Made by a program: the position numbers and the translations under genes
Shown: positions 1-4,082 of the stretch, in pieces
Numbering within the stretch: position 1 is the stretch's first letter
Layout: every line of letters begins with the position of its first letter
The notes under the pieces: model-generated
The model's database searches: none
What the model was told of the DNA's origin: nothing
The model's input: only the letters and a program-made list of their open reading frames with translations
Source: Hyphomicrobiales bacterium
Lineage (GTDB): Bacteria > Pseudomonadota > Alphaproteobacteria > Rhizobiales > Aestuariivirgaceae
NCBI GenBank assembly: GCA_027067085.1
Contig: JAMOMM010000196.1
Location: 1 to 12,761, forward strand
Direction: 5' to 3'
DNA: 12,761 bases

Positions 1-136
1 GGTTATGCCTGGCGATAATGTGACATTCGAAGTTGAATTGATTACACCAATTGCCATGGAAGACAAACTACGTTTTGCTATTCGCGAAGGTGGCCGCACA
101 GTTGGCGCCGGCGTGGTGGCAGAAATTATTGAGTAG
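1..136 (+). CDS. tuf: Elongation factor Tu, C-terminal end (partial)
   Basis: The first full in-frame codon is at base 2, and 44 codons run to a TAG stop at 134-136; the rest of the gene lies upstream of the window. The visible residues (VMPGDNVTFEVELITPIAME, then DKLRFAIREGGRTVGAGVV) are the conserved last strands of EF-Tu domain III. EF-Tu is the cytosolic GTPase that delivers aminoacyl-tRNA to the ribosome; this end of domain III helps hold aminoacyl-tRNA and EF-Ts. Many alphaproteobacteria carry two nearly identical tuf genes, one in the str operon and one just before tRNA-Trp-secE. This would be the second kind, but the window cannot show whether another copy exists. It is followed by its own terminator. 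Confidence 0.97.
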   Translation, partial: VMPGDNVTFEVELITPIAMEDKLRFAIREGGRTVGAGVVAEIIE

Positions 137-161
137 AAATTACTTAGATATAACTTGATTT

Positions 162-204
162 AATTGCGGGTTGACCATATGTGTGTGGACAATCCGCAAT
201 TTTT
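162..204 (+). terminator. Intrinsic terminator after tuf
   Basis: Arms 162-176 (AATTGCGGGTTGACC) and 187-201 (GGACAATCCGCAATT) pair over 15 positions with one A-A mismatch and one G-U pair. The loop is 10 bases, and five Ts (200-204) follow at the base of the stem. This is a textbook factor-independent terminator shape and fits the end of the tuf transcript. Only eight bases separate the T run from the 5' end of tRNA-Trp, so the tRNA depends either on readthrough or on a promoter I cannot recognise. Confidence 0.8.
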
Positions 205-212
205 ACGAATGT

Positions 213-288
213 AGGGGTATAGCTCAGTTGGTAGAGCGACGGTCTCCAAAACCGTAGGTCGAGGGTTCAACTCCTTCTGCCCCTGCCA
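213..288 (+). tRNA. tRNA-Trp (anticodon CCA)
   Basis: A complete 76-base cloverleaf. The acceptor stem is AGGGGTA (213-219) with TGCCCCT (278-284), the discriminator is G285, and the 3' CCA is encoded at 286-288. The anticodon stem ACGGT/ACCGT (239-243, 251-255) encloses the loop CTCCAAA, placing anticodon CCA at 246-248, which reads the UGG tryptophan codon. The D arm (AGCTCAGTTGGTAGAGC) and T arm with GGTTCAA are canonical. A tRNA-Trp between tuf and secE is a common alphaproteobacterial arrangement, which supports both the call and the lineage guess. Confidence 0.98.
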
Positions 289-297
289 TTCGTTAGT

Positions 298-321
298 CTT
301 GTTTTTTGTGATAAAAACAAG
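298..321 (+). other. Hairpin between tRNA-Trp and secE
   Basis: Arms CTTGTTTTT (298-306) and AAAAACAAG (313-321) pair perfectly over nine positions around a six-base loop. It begins ten bases after the tRNA CCA end. It has no T run behind it and is AT-rich, so I do not read it as a terminator. It could be a processing structure separating the tRNA from the secE message. Its 3' arm covers the GTG at 321, which argues against that codon as the secE start. Confidence 0.45.
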
Positions 322-341
322 TGTTTAAAAGGAAAATACAG

Positions 342-545
342 ATGGCAAAAACAAATCCATTGCAGTTCTTTCAGCAAGTGCGCTCTGAGACAGCAAAGGT
401 TTCGTGGCCTACACGCAATGAAACAATGATTACGACACTTATGGTGTTGATGATGGTTGCTGCTGCGGCTGTGTTCTTTTTAGGTGTTGATGCTGTTTTA
501 AAATATGCTGTGAACTTTGTGGTTTTCGGCAAAACAGTATTTTAA
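342..545 (+). CDS. secE: Preprotein translocase subunit SecE
   Basis: A 67-residue protein, the usual length for the short single-span SecE of alphaproteobacteria. SecE clamps SecY in the SecYEG channel of the inner membrane, through which unfolded proteins are exported. The amphipathic N-terminal helix is followed by the family motif VSWPTRNE (residues 20-27), then one hydrophobic transmembrane segment (about 29-50, rich in M, V, A, F and L) and a short tail. I chose the ATG at 342 because AAGGA at 329-333 lies eight bases upstream and MAKTNPLQFFQQVR is the typical start. An in-frame GTG at 321 would add seven residues (MFKRKIQ) but would sit before that ribosome-binding site. nusG follows 35 bases later, as usual. 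Confidence 0.95.
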   Translation: MAKTNPLQFFQQVRSETAKVSWPTRNETMITTLMVLMMVAAAAVFFLGVDAVLKYAVNFVVFGKTVF

Positions 546-580
546 TTTGATAATTCTGATTTAGGTAGGCGGCTTAAAAC

Positions 581-1114
581 ATGGCAATGCGTTGGTATAT
601 CGTTCACGCTTACTCAAATTTTGAGAAGAAAGTGGCAGAATCAATCCGTGAGGCAGTTATTTCTAACGGCCTTGAAGATTTGATCGATCAAGTTCTTGTG
701 CCAACGGAAGAAGTGACAGAAATGCGTCGCGGCCGTAAGGTGACAACAGAAAAACGATTTTTTCCTGGTTACGTTCTTGCACGTATGGAAATGACAGATC
801 AGGCGTTTCACTTAATCAATGAAACGCCAAAGGTTACTGGCTTTCTTGGCGCAGATAATAAACCAATGCCGATTAGCGATGCAGAAGCTGCTCGCATTCT
901 TAATCAAGTTCAAGAAGGTGTTGAAGCGCCGCGCTCAACTGTTGTCTTTGAAATTGGTGAGCAAGTTAAAGTTTCTGATGGACCGTTTGCTTCGTTTAAT
1001 GGTCTTGTAGAAGAAGTCGATGAAGAGCGTGAGCGTCTAAAGGTAGCAGTGTCTATTTTTGGTCGTGCAACTCCAGTCGAATTAGAGTATGGGCAAGTGG
1101 AGAAAGTCTCTTAA
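581..1114 (+). CDS. nusG: Transcription termination/antitermination factor NusG
   Basis: A 177-residue protein matching the usual NusG length. NusG binds the RNA polymerase clamp, suppresses pausing, and links polymerase to Rho or, through S10, to the leading ribosome. The N-terminal NGN domain (about 1-115) shows RWYIVHAYSNFEKKV at the start and the RFFPGYVL motif (59-66), which contributes to the polymerase-contacting surface. The C-terminal KOW domain (about 125-177) contains GEQVKVSDGPFASFNGLVEE. The start at 581 has AGG at 567-569 upstream, 11 bases away, which is a rather long spacing; ATG 587 would be even further from it. The gene ends with TAA, and a leader of 148 bases separates it from rplK. 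Confidence 0.96.
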   Translation: MAMRWYIVHAYSNFEKKVAESIREAVISNGLEDLIDQVLVPTEEVTEMRRGRKVTTEKRFFPGYVLARMEMTDQAFHLINETPKVTGFLGADNKPMPISDAEAARILNQVQEGVEAPRSTVVFEIGEQVKVSDGPFASFNGLVEEVDEERERLKVAVSIFGRATPVELEYGQVEKVS

Positions 1115-1118
1115 TCTT

Positions 1119-1140
1119 TCCATGTGGTTGGCCATATGGA
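1119..1140 (+). other. Hairpin just after nusG
   Basis: TCCATGTGG (1119-1127) and CCATATGGA (1132-1140) pair over nine positions, one of them G-U, around a TTGG loop. A run of five Ts occurs at 1151-1155, ten bases beyond the stem, too far for a standard intrinsic terminator. It may be a weak attenuator or a processing site between the nusG and rplK messages. I see no convincing promoter between here and rplK. Confidence 0.35.
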
Positions 1141-1170
1141 CGGTTAAGAATTTTTGAGACACCCTTTAAA

Positions 1171-1226
1171 TGGTGGGAGGTGTTCTTTCAGGTAGCTTTG
1201 CAACCTTGTTAGAAGCCGGACCACTA
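1171..1226 (+). promoter_or_regulatory. Likely L1-binding leader of the rplK-rplA mRNA (23S rRNA mimic)
   Basis: The RNA folds as a long irregular hairpin: TGGTGG (1171-1176) with CCACTA (1221-1226), an internal loop GA/GGA, GGT (1179-1181) with GCC (1215-1217), a bulged G, TTCT (1183-1186) with AGAA (1211-1214), and a terminal stem-loop 1191-1205 (GGTAGC-TTT-GCAACC, one A-A mismatch). The strand GGTGGGAGG (1172-1180), facing GAAGCCGGACC, repeats the sequence of the L1 stalk of 23S rRNA, which from memory reads GGUGGGAGG opposite GGAGCCGACC in E. coli. L1 is known to repress translation of the L11-L1 mRNA by binding such a mimic. The pairing is visible in the sequence; the function is inferred. 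Confidence 0.75.
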
Positions 1227-1235
1227 ACCTCAACT

Positions 1236-1254
1236 TCCGCGTAATGCGGAGAGG
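1236..1254 (+). promoter_or_regulatory. Hairpin merging into the rplK ribosome-binding site
   Basis: TCCGC (1236-1240) pairs with GCGGA (1246-1250) around a five-base loop, and the Shine-Dalgarno GGAGAGG overlaps the 3' arm (1248-1254), with GAGG ending eight bases before the rplK ATG. This small stem lies ten bases after the L1-site helix, so occupancy of that helix could plausibly influence ribosome access here. The stem alone is short. Confidence 0.45.
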
Positions 1255-1262
1255 AAAATAAA

Positions 1263-1694
1263 ATGGCAAAGAAGATTAGTGGCTATATCAAGCTACAAGT
1301 ACCTGCTGGTACTGCAAACCCTTCACCACCGATTGGCCCAGCACTTGGTCAGCGCGGTGTGAATATTATGGAATTTTGTAAAGCATTTAATGCTGCTACG
1401 CAAAAAATGGAGCCTAATTCTCCAATTCCTACAACAATTACTGTTTATGCGGACAAGTCGTTCACTTTCACAATGAAAACGCCACCTGCGTCTTTCTTTT
1501 TGAAAAAAGCTGCGGGCCTTAAAAAAGCTAGTGGTGAACCTGGTCGTTCTATTGCAGGTAAAGTAACTGCGGCGCAAGTTCGTGAGATTGCTGAAGCTAA
1601 AATGGCTGATTTGAATGCCCGTGATATTGACCAAGCAATGAAAATTATTGCTGGTTCTGCCCGTTCTATGGGTCTTGAAGTGGAGGGCATGTAA
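1263..1694 (+). CDS. rplK: 50S ribosomal protein L11
   Basis: A 143-residue protein, close to the usual 142. L11 sits at the base of the L7/L12 stalk with 23S rRNA helices 43-44, in the GTPase-associated centre, and is involved in the stringent-response signal of RelA. The N-terminal domain shows the conserved proline-rich segment PAGTANPSPPIGPALGQRGV (14-33) and NIMEFCKAFNA; the prolines are those of the thiostrepton-responsive face. The C-terminal RNA-binding domain (about 72-143) includes KTPPASFFLKKAAGLKKASG and ends SARSMGLEVEG. The start has GAGG eight bases upstream. rplA begins one base after the stop, so the two genes are translationally coupled, the arrangement through which L1 feedback controls both. 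Confidence 0.98.
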   Translation: MAKKISGYIKLQVPAGTANPSPPIGPALGQRGVNIMEFCKAFNAATQKMEPNSPIPTTITVYADKSFTFTMKTPPASFFLKKAAGLKKASGEPGRSIAGKVTAAQVREIAEAKMADLNARDIDQAMKIIAGSARSMGLEVEGM

Positions 1695-1695
1695 G

Positions 1696-2391
1696 ATGGC
1701 AAAACTTGGTAAGCGCACGAAAGCTGCGCGTGACAGTGTTGATTTTAACAAAACTTATGCTTTGGATGAAGCTATTACCTTGTTGAAAAAGAACGCAACT
1801 GCAAAATTTGACGAAACTATTGAGATTGCAATGAACTTGGGTGTTGACCCTCGCCATGCCGATCAAATGGTTCGTGGTGTATGTAACTTGCCTTCTGGTT
1901 CTGGCCGGAATGTTCGTGTTGCCGTATTTGCACGTGAAGAAAAAGCGCAAGAAGCTAAAGATGCTGGTGCAGAAATCGTTGGTGCAGAAGATCTTCTTGA
2001 AGAAATTCAAAAAGGTAAATCTGATTTTGACCGCGTTATTGCTACACCTGACATGATGCCTCTTGTCGGTCGTCTTGGTAAAGTTCTTGGTCCACGCGGC
2101 CTTATGCCTAACCCTAAAGTTGGCACTGTGACACCAAACGTTGGTGAAGCTGTGAAAGCTGCTAAAGGTGGCGCTGTTGAATTTCGCGTTGAAAAAGCGG
2201 GTGTTCTTCAAGCTGGCATTGGTAAAGCAAGCTTTAGCGAAGATGCTATTTCTGCAAACATCAAAACATTTGTTGGTGATGTACTAAAAGCTAAACCAAC
2301 TGGTGCTAAAGGTGCGTATGTTAAGAAAATTTCACTTAGTTCATCAATGGGTCCTGGCCTTGAAGTTGACCTAGGTTCGATTACTGGTTAA
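1696..2391 (+). CDS. rplA: 50S ribosomal protein L1
   Basis: A 231-residue protein of normal length. L1 forms the mobile L1 stalk on the large subunit, helps release deacylated tRNA from the E site, and represses its own operon. The family signature LGKVLGPRGLMPNPKVGTV spans residues 128-146, in domain II. RNA-binding domain I comes from both ends of the chain, including F38 in AKFDET and the C-terminal SSSMGPG (215-221), where many homologues have SSTMGPG. The start codon at 1696 has GGAGGG (1682-1687) inside the end of rplK, eight bases away; an in-frame ATG at 1648 lies inside rplK, has no ribosome-binding site and does not match the family. A 471-base gap follows. Confidence 0.97.
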   Translation: MAKLGKRTKAARDSVDFNKTYALDEAITLLKKNATAKFDETIEIAMNLGVDPRHADQMVRGVCNLPSGSGRNVRVAVFAREEKAQEAKDAGAEIVGAEDLLEEIQKGKSDFDRVIATPDMMPLVGRLGKVLGPRGLMPNPKVGTVTPNVGEAVKAAKGGAVEFRVEKAGVLQAGIGKASFSEDAISANIKTFVGDVLKAKPTGAKGAYVKKISLSSSMGPGLEVDLGSITG

Positions 2392-2410
2392 GCAGTAGTC
2401 AATTAAATTT

Positions 2411-2441
2411 CAAACTGGAATTATTTATTGGTTCCAGTTTG
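2411..2441 (+). other. Perfect 10-bp hairpin after rplA
   Basis: CAAACTGGAA (2411-2420) and TTCCAGTTTG (2432-2441) pair perfectly around an 11-base loop, 19 bases after the rplA stop. No T run follows on the + strand (TTAGAGTAG comes next), so it is not a standard intrinsic terminator. It could protect the 3' end of the rplKA message or be a processing site between the L11-L1 and L10-L12 halves. The right arm is immediately adjacent to the start of the 112-base repeat element. Confidence 0.5.
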
Positions 2442-2553
2442 TTAGAGTAGTTCTGGTTTAGATTGAATTAGAACGACTTATTTAAAATGTTAACGATATT
2501 GCGTTTCATGCAGTGTTTGCGTGACAAACAATACATGAAACGCTTTAGTCAGA
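2442..2553 (+). repeat. 112-base two-hairpin palindromic repeat element, copy 1
   Basis: This stretch aligns without gaps to the reverse complement of 12599-12710, with 88 of 112 identical positions by hand count. It contains two hairpins. The first is AGTAGTTCT (2446-2454) with AGAACGACT (2470-2478), one mismatch. The second has 19-base arms 2501-2519 and 2525-2543 around a five-base loop, with a perfect outer GCGTTTCATG/CATGAAACGC. Differences from the other copy fall mostly in loops and in the linker 2480-2500, while the arms are better kept. There is no coding content. It resembles the short palindromic, non-autonomous repeats of rhizobial genomes, but I cannot assign a named family. Confidence 0.8.
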
Positions 2554-2661
2554 GGCTTGAATTTGTTTATTTAAGTTTCTGGTGACCCTGTCGGAGATTG
2601 CAGGCGCTTGTAAGTTCAATCTGAATTTGCAGCTTAAAAGGCAAAGCCTGCATGAGATGGT

Positions 2662-2689
2662 GTTGAAACCGATTTTTATTGGTTTGAAC
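2662..2689 (+). promoter_or_regulatory. Leader hairpin complementary to the rplJ-rplL spacer
   Basis: GTTGAAACCGAT (2662-2673) and ATTGGTTTGAAC (2678-2689) pair around a TTTT loop, with one G-G mismatch and one G-U pair. The 3' arm is also a perfect 12-base complement of GTTCAAACCAAT at 3400-3411, and matches 11 bases of a second copy at 3414-3424. The spacer could therefore displace the 5' arm, giving a better duplex than the hairpin itself. The complementarity is seen directly; any switching is inference. Confidence 0.55.
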
Positions 2690-2819
2690 TTCGTAGAGTT
2701 AAAAGGTTCGTAGAGCCATTTAACAGACAGGCAAGTGAGCGCTGCTCGTTTAAACAGCGGTTCAACTGCCGAATTGGTTGGTGAATCGTTATTATAGAAC
2801 GGGCAGTAAATTCCAACCG

Positions 2820-2854
2820 AGCCTTATGAAATGTTTTCATAGGCTGAGAAGGAG
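2820..2854 (+). promoter_or_regulatory. Hairpin and strong ribosome-binding site that decide the rplJ GTG start
   Basis: AGCC (2820-2823) and TATGAAA (2825-2831) pair with TTTCATA and GGCT (2835-2845) around a TGT loop, with T2824 bulged. The Shine-Dalgarno AAGGAG (2849-2854) begins three bases later and lies eight bases before GTG 2863. The stem leaves the ribosome-binding site free. An alternative fold extending past 2845 would be needed to block it. Confidence 0.6.
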
Positions 2855-2862
2855 AAGCGCAA

Positions 2863-3381
2863 GTGGATAGAGCTGCAAAAACAGCACTTATTGCTACACT
2901 CGGCGGAGTTATCAAAGACTCTGGCGTGATTGTCGTAGCCCACAATAAAGGTCTGACTGTTACGCAAATGAATGATTTGCGTGTCAAAATGGCCGAGGCG
3001 GGGGGTAGCGTTAAAGTTGCCAAAAACCGTCTTGTGAAACTTGCTCTTGAAGGTACTGATGCTGAAGGCATCAAGGATTTGTTTGTCGGACCAACAGTTT
3101 TGGCGTATTCGCCTGATCCTGTTAGTGCGCCAAAAATCGCAGCTAGTTTTGCTAAGGACAACGAACAATTCGCTGTTCTTGGTGGCGCAATGGGTGCGAC
3201 TATTCTTGATACTGCCGGTGTTAAAGCCCTTGCTGAGTTGCCATCGCTTGATGAATTGAGAGCGAAACTCATTGCAATGATCCAAACACCTGCAACACGT
3301 ATCGCAGGCGTTACACAAGCACCAGCTGGTCAGCTGGCGCGGGTCTTGGGTGCCTATGCCTCTAAGGGTGAAGCCGCATAA
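2863..3381 (+). CDS. rplJ: 50S ribosomal protein L10
   Basis: A 172-residue protein of normal length. L10 anchors the L7/L12 dimers to the ribosome at the GTPase-associated centre and, with them, is the known translational repressor of its own operon. The N-terminal domain binds 23S rRNA next to L11 and includes VIVVAHNKGLTVTQMNDLR (22-40) and VKVAKNRLVKLAL. The C-terminal helix that carries L7/L12 dimers begins at about residue 127 (PSLDELRAKLIAMIQTPATR). The start is GTG, supported by AAGGAG eight bases upstream and by the first residues (M)DRAAKTALI, which resemble the start of rhizobial L10. There is no ATG in a suitable place. rplL follows after 67 bases. Confidence 0.97.
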   Translation: MDRAAKTALIATLGGVIKDSGVIVVAHNKGLTVTQMNDLRVKMAEAGGSVKVAKNRLVKLALEGTDAEGIKDLFVGPTVLAYSPDPVSAPKIAASFAKDNEQFAVLGGAMGATILDTAGVKALAELPSLDELRAKLIAMIQTPATRIAGVTQAPAGQLARVLGAYASKGEAA

Positions 3382-3397
3382 GTGGCAAAGTTCAATA

Positions 3398-3424
3398 TTG
3401 TTCAAACCAATTGGTTCAAACCAA
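3398..3424 (+). repeat. Imperfect 14-base tandem repeat in the rplJ-rplL spacer
   Basis: GTTCAAACCAA occurs at 3400-3410 and again at 3414-3424, a period of 14 bases. The junction makes a 12-base palindrome AACCAATTGGTT (3405-3416). Both copies are complementary to the 3' arm of the leader hairpin at 2678-2689, by 12 and 11 bases respectively. The rplL ribosome-binding region starts 14 bases downstream. Confidence 0.7.
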
Positions 3425-3448
3425 ATTTAAACGAAAAGAGAAGACAAA

Positions 3449-3820
3449 ATGGCTGATCTAGAAAAAATTGCAGACGATCTTTCTGCACTGACAGTTATGG
3501 AAGCTGCTGAGCTTTCAAAATTACTTGAAGAAAAATGGGGCGTTTCTGCTGCTGCTCCTGTTGCTGCTGCTGCAGCTGCTGGTGGCGGTGAAGCTGCTGA
3601 AGAAGCTAAAACAGACTTTGATGTTATTCTTACTGCCTTTGGCGAAAAGAAAATCAACGTGATTAAAGAAGTTCGCGCTATTACAGGTCTTGGCCTGAAA
3701 GAAGCGAAAGATCTTGTTGATAACGCTCCTAAAGCAGTTAAAGAAGCTTGTCCTAAAGACGAAGCTGAAGAAATCAAAAAGAAACTTGAAGACGCTGGTG
3801 CTTCAGTCGAACTTAAATAG
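3449..3820 (+). CDS. rplL: 50S ribosomal protein L7/L12
   Basis: A 123-residue acidic protein, the only multicopy ribosomal protein, forming the flexible stalk that recruits the translational GTPases EF-Tu, EF-G, IF2 and RF3. Its parts are the N-terminal dimerisation and L10-binding helices (1-32, ADLEKIADDLSALTVMEAAELSKLLEEK), an alanine/glycine hinge (34-53), and a globular C-terminal domain (55-123) with the conserved KINVIKEVRAITGLGLKEAKDLV (68-90) that contacts the GTPases. The start ATG has a purine-rich GAGAAG (3438-3443) upstream, weaker than the AAGGAG of rplJ. That is notable because L7/L12 must be made in several-fold excess over L10. Codons are strongly biased (GCT, GAA, AAA), as expected of a very highly expressed gene. 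An attenuator-like hairpin follows. Confidence 0.98.
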   Translation: MADLEKIADDLSALTVMEAAELSKLLEEKWGVSAAAPVAAAAAAGGGEAAEEAKTDFDVILTAFGEKKINVIKEVRAITGLGLKEAKDLVDNAPKAVKEACPKDEAEEIKKKLEDAGASVELK

Positions 3821-3841
3821 TTTCTTAGTTTGTACGATTTT

Positions 3842-3888
3842 CCAGTGCGGACTTGAGGGAAGCCTCTTGTCCGCATTGGTGCGTTTTT
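3842..3888 (+). terminator. Attenuator-like terminator between rplL and rpoB
   Basis: CCAGTGCGGAC (3842-3852) pairs with GTCCGCATTGG (3869-3879) over 11 positions with one G-U. Inside it, GAGG/CCTC (3855-3858, 3863-3866) closes a GAAG loop. Five Ts follow at 3884-3888, four bases beyond the stem. This offset makes it a weaker terminator, as expected where most, but not all, transcripts should stop. E. coli has a partial terminator and an RNase III site in the same place to hold rpoBC expression below rplL. The position and structure fit; the efficiency cannot be read from the sequence. Confidence 0.7.
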
Positions 3889-4082
3889 GAATCAGCTGAA
3901 AAATGCTGGTTTGGTTGGTGCGGTTTCGATGATGTCCTCGTGGTCACGGGCATTTCCAAAATCGCATTTAGAATAGTTTTATTTGAGGTTTCTAAGGTGG
4001 TGTTGACCAACGCTAACTTTAGAAGCTTTGATGAGAAAACATTGGTCAATGACAAGAAATTGTCACTTACGAAGGAAAACAA
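3889..4082 (+). promoter_or_regulatory. rpoB leader with inverted repeat and a hairpin before the ribosome-binding site
   Basis: This 194-base noncoding stretch has no confident promoter. It contains TTGACCAA (4003-4010) and its exact inverse TTGGTCAA (4042-4049), 31 bases apart. Abutting the second is a perfect hairpin, TGACAA-GAAA-TTGTCA (4050-4065), with a GNRA-type loop. The Shine-Dalgarno AAGGA (4072-4076) lies six bases before the rpoB ATG. A weak CAGC/GCTG stem lies at 3893-3908. The structures may time or restrain RpoB translation, which is known to be autoregulated in E. coli, but that link is inferred. Confidence 0.45.

Larger units (their letters stand above)
2554..2862 (+). promoter_or_regulatory. 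Long structured leader of rplJ-rplL
   Basis: This stretch reads as consecutive RNA stems. In order: TGCAGGC (2599-2605) with GCCTGCA (2646-2652), enclosing a stem 2606-2617/2623-2633; a hairpin at 2662-2689; GTTAAAAGG (2698-2706) with CCATTTAAC (2716-2724); GGCAAGT (2730-2736) with ACTGCC (2765-2770), enclosing CGCTG/CAGCG (2740-2744, 2755-2759); GGTTGG (2776-2781) with CCAACC (2813-2818), enclosing CGTT/AACG (2787-2790, 2798-2801); and a final hairpin at 2820-2845. ACTGCC could instead pair with GGCAGT (2802-2807), which is incompatible with the 2776-2818 stem. L10 or L10-L12 repressing its own operon through such a leader is established in E. coli. I found no clear promoter, though one may lie at about 2550-2590. 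Confidence 0.65.

Noticed and set aside
171..200. TTGACC as a -35 box for tRNA-Trp
   Set aside because: No plausible -10 hexamer at 16-18 bases; the bases are better explained as one arm of the tuf terminator.
321..341. N-terminal extension of secE from GTG 321
   Set aside because: The ribosome-binding site AAGGA (329-333) lies after this GTG and is correctly spaced for ATG 342; the extra residues do not match SecE.
1648..1695. Longer rplA starting at ATG 1648 inside rplK
   Set aside because: It would overlap rplK by 47 bases without a ribosome-binding site, whereas ATG 1696 has GGAGGG at ideal spacing and begins with the family sequence.
2442..2553. Hairpin repeats as a CRISPR array or a transposase-bearing insertion sequence
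   Set aside because: Only one unit at each site, no regular spacers, and no coding capacity for a transposase.
2790..2801. TATTATAG as a -10 box for an rplJ promoter
   Set aside because: No -35 at proper spacing, and a start here would remove the whole structured leader; the bases form the loop and stem of CGTT/AACG instead.
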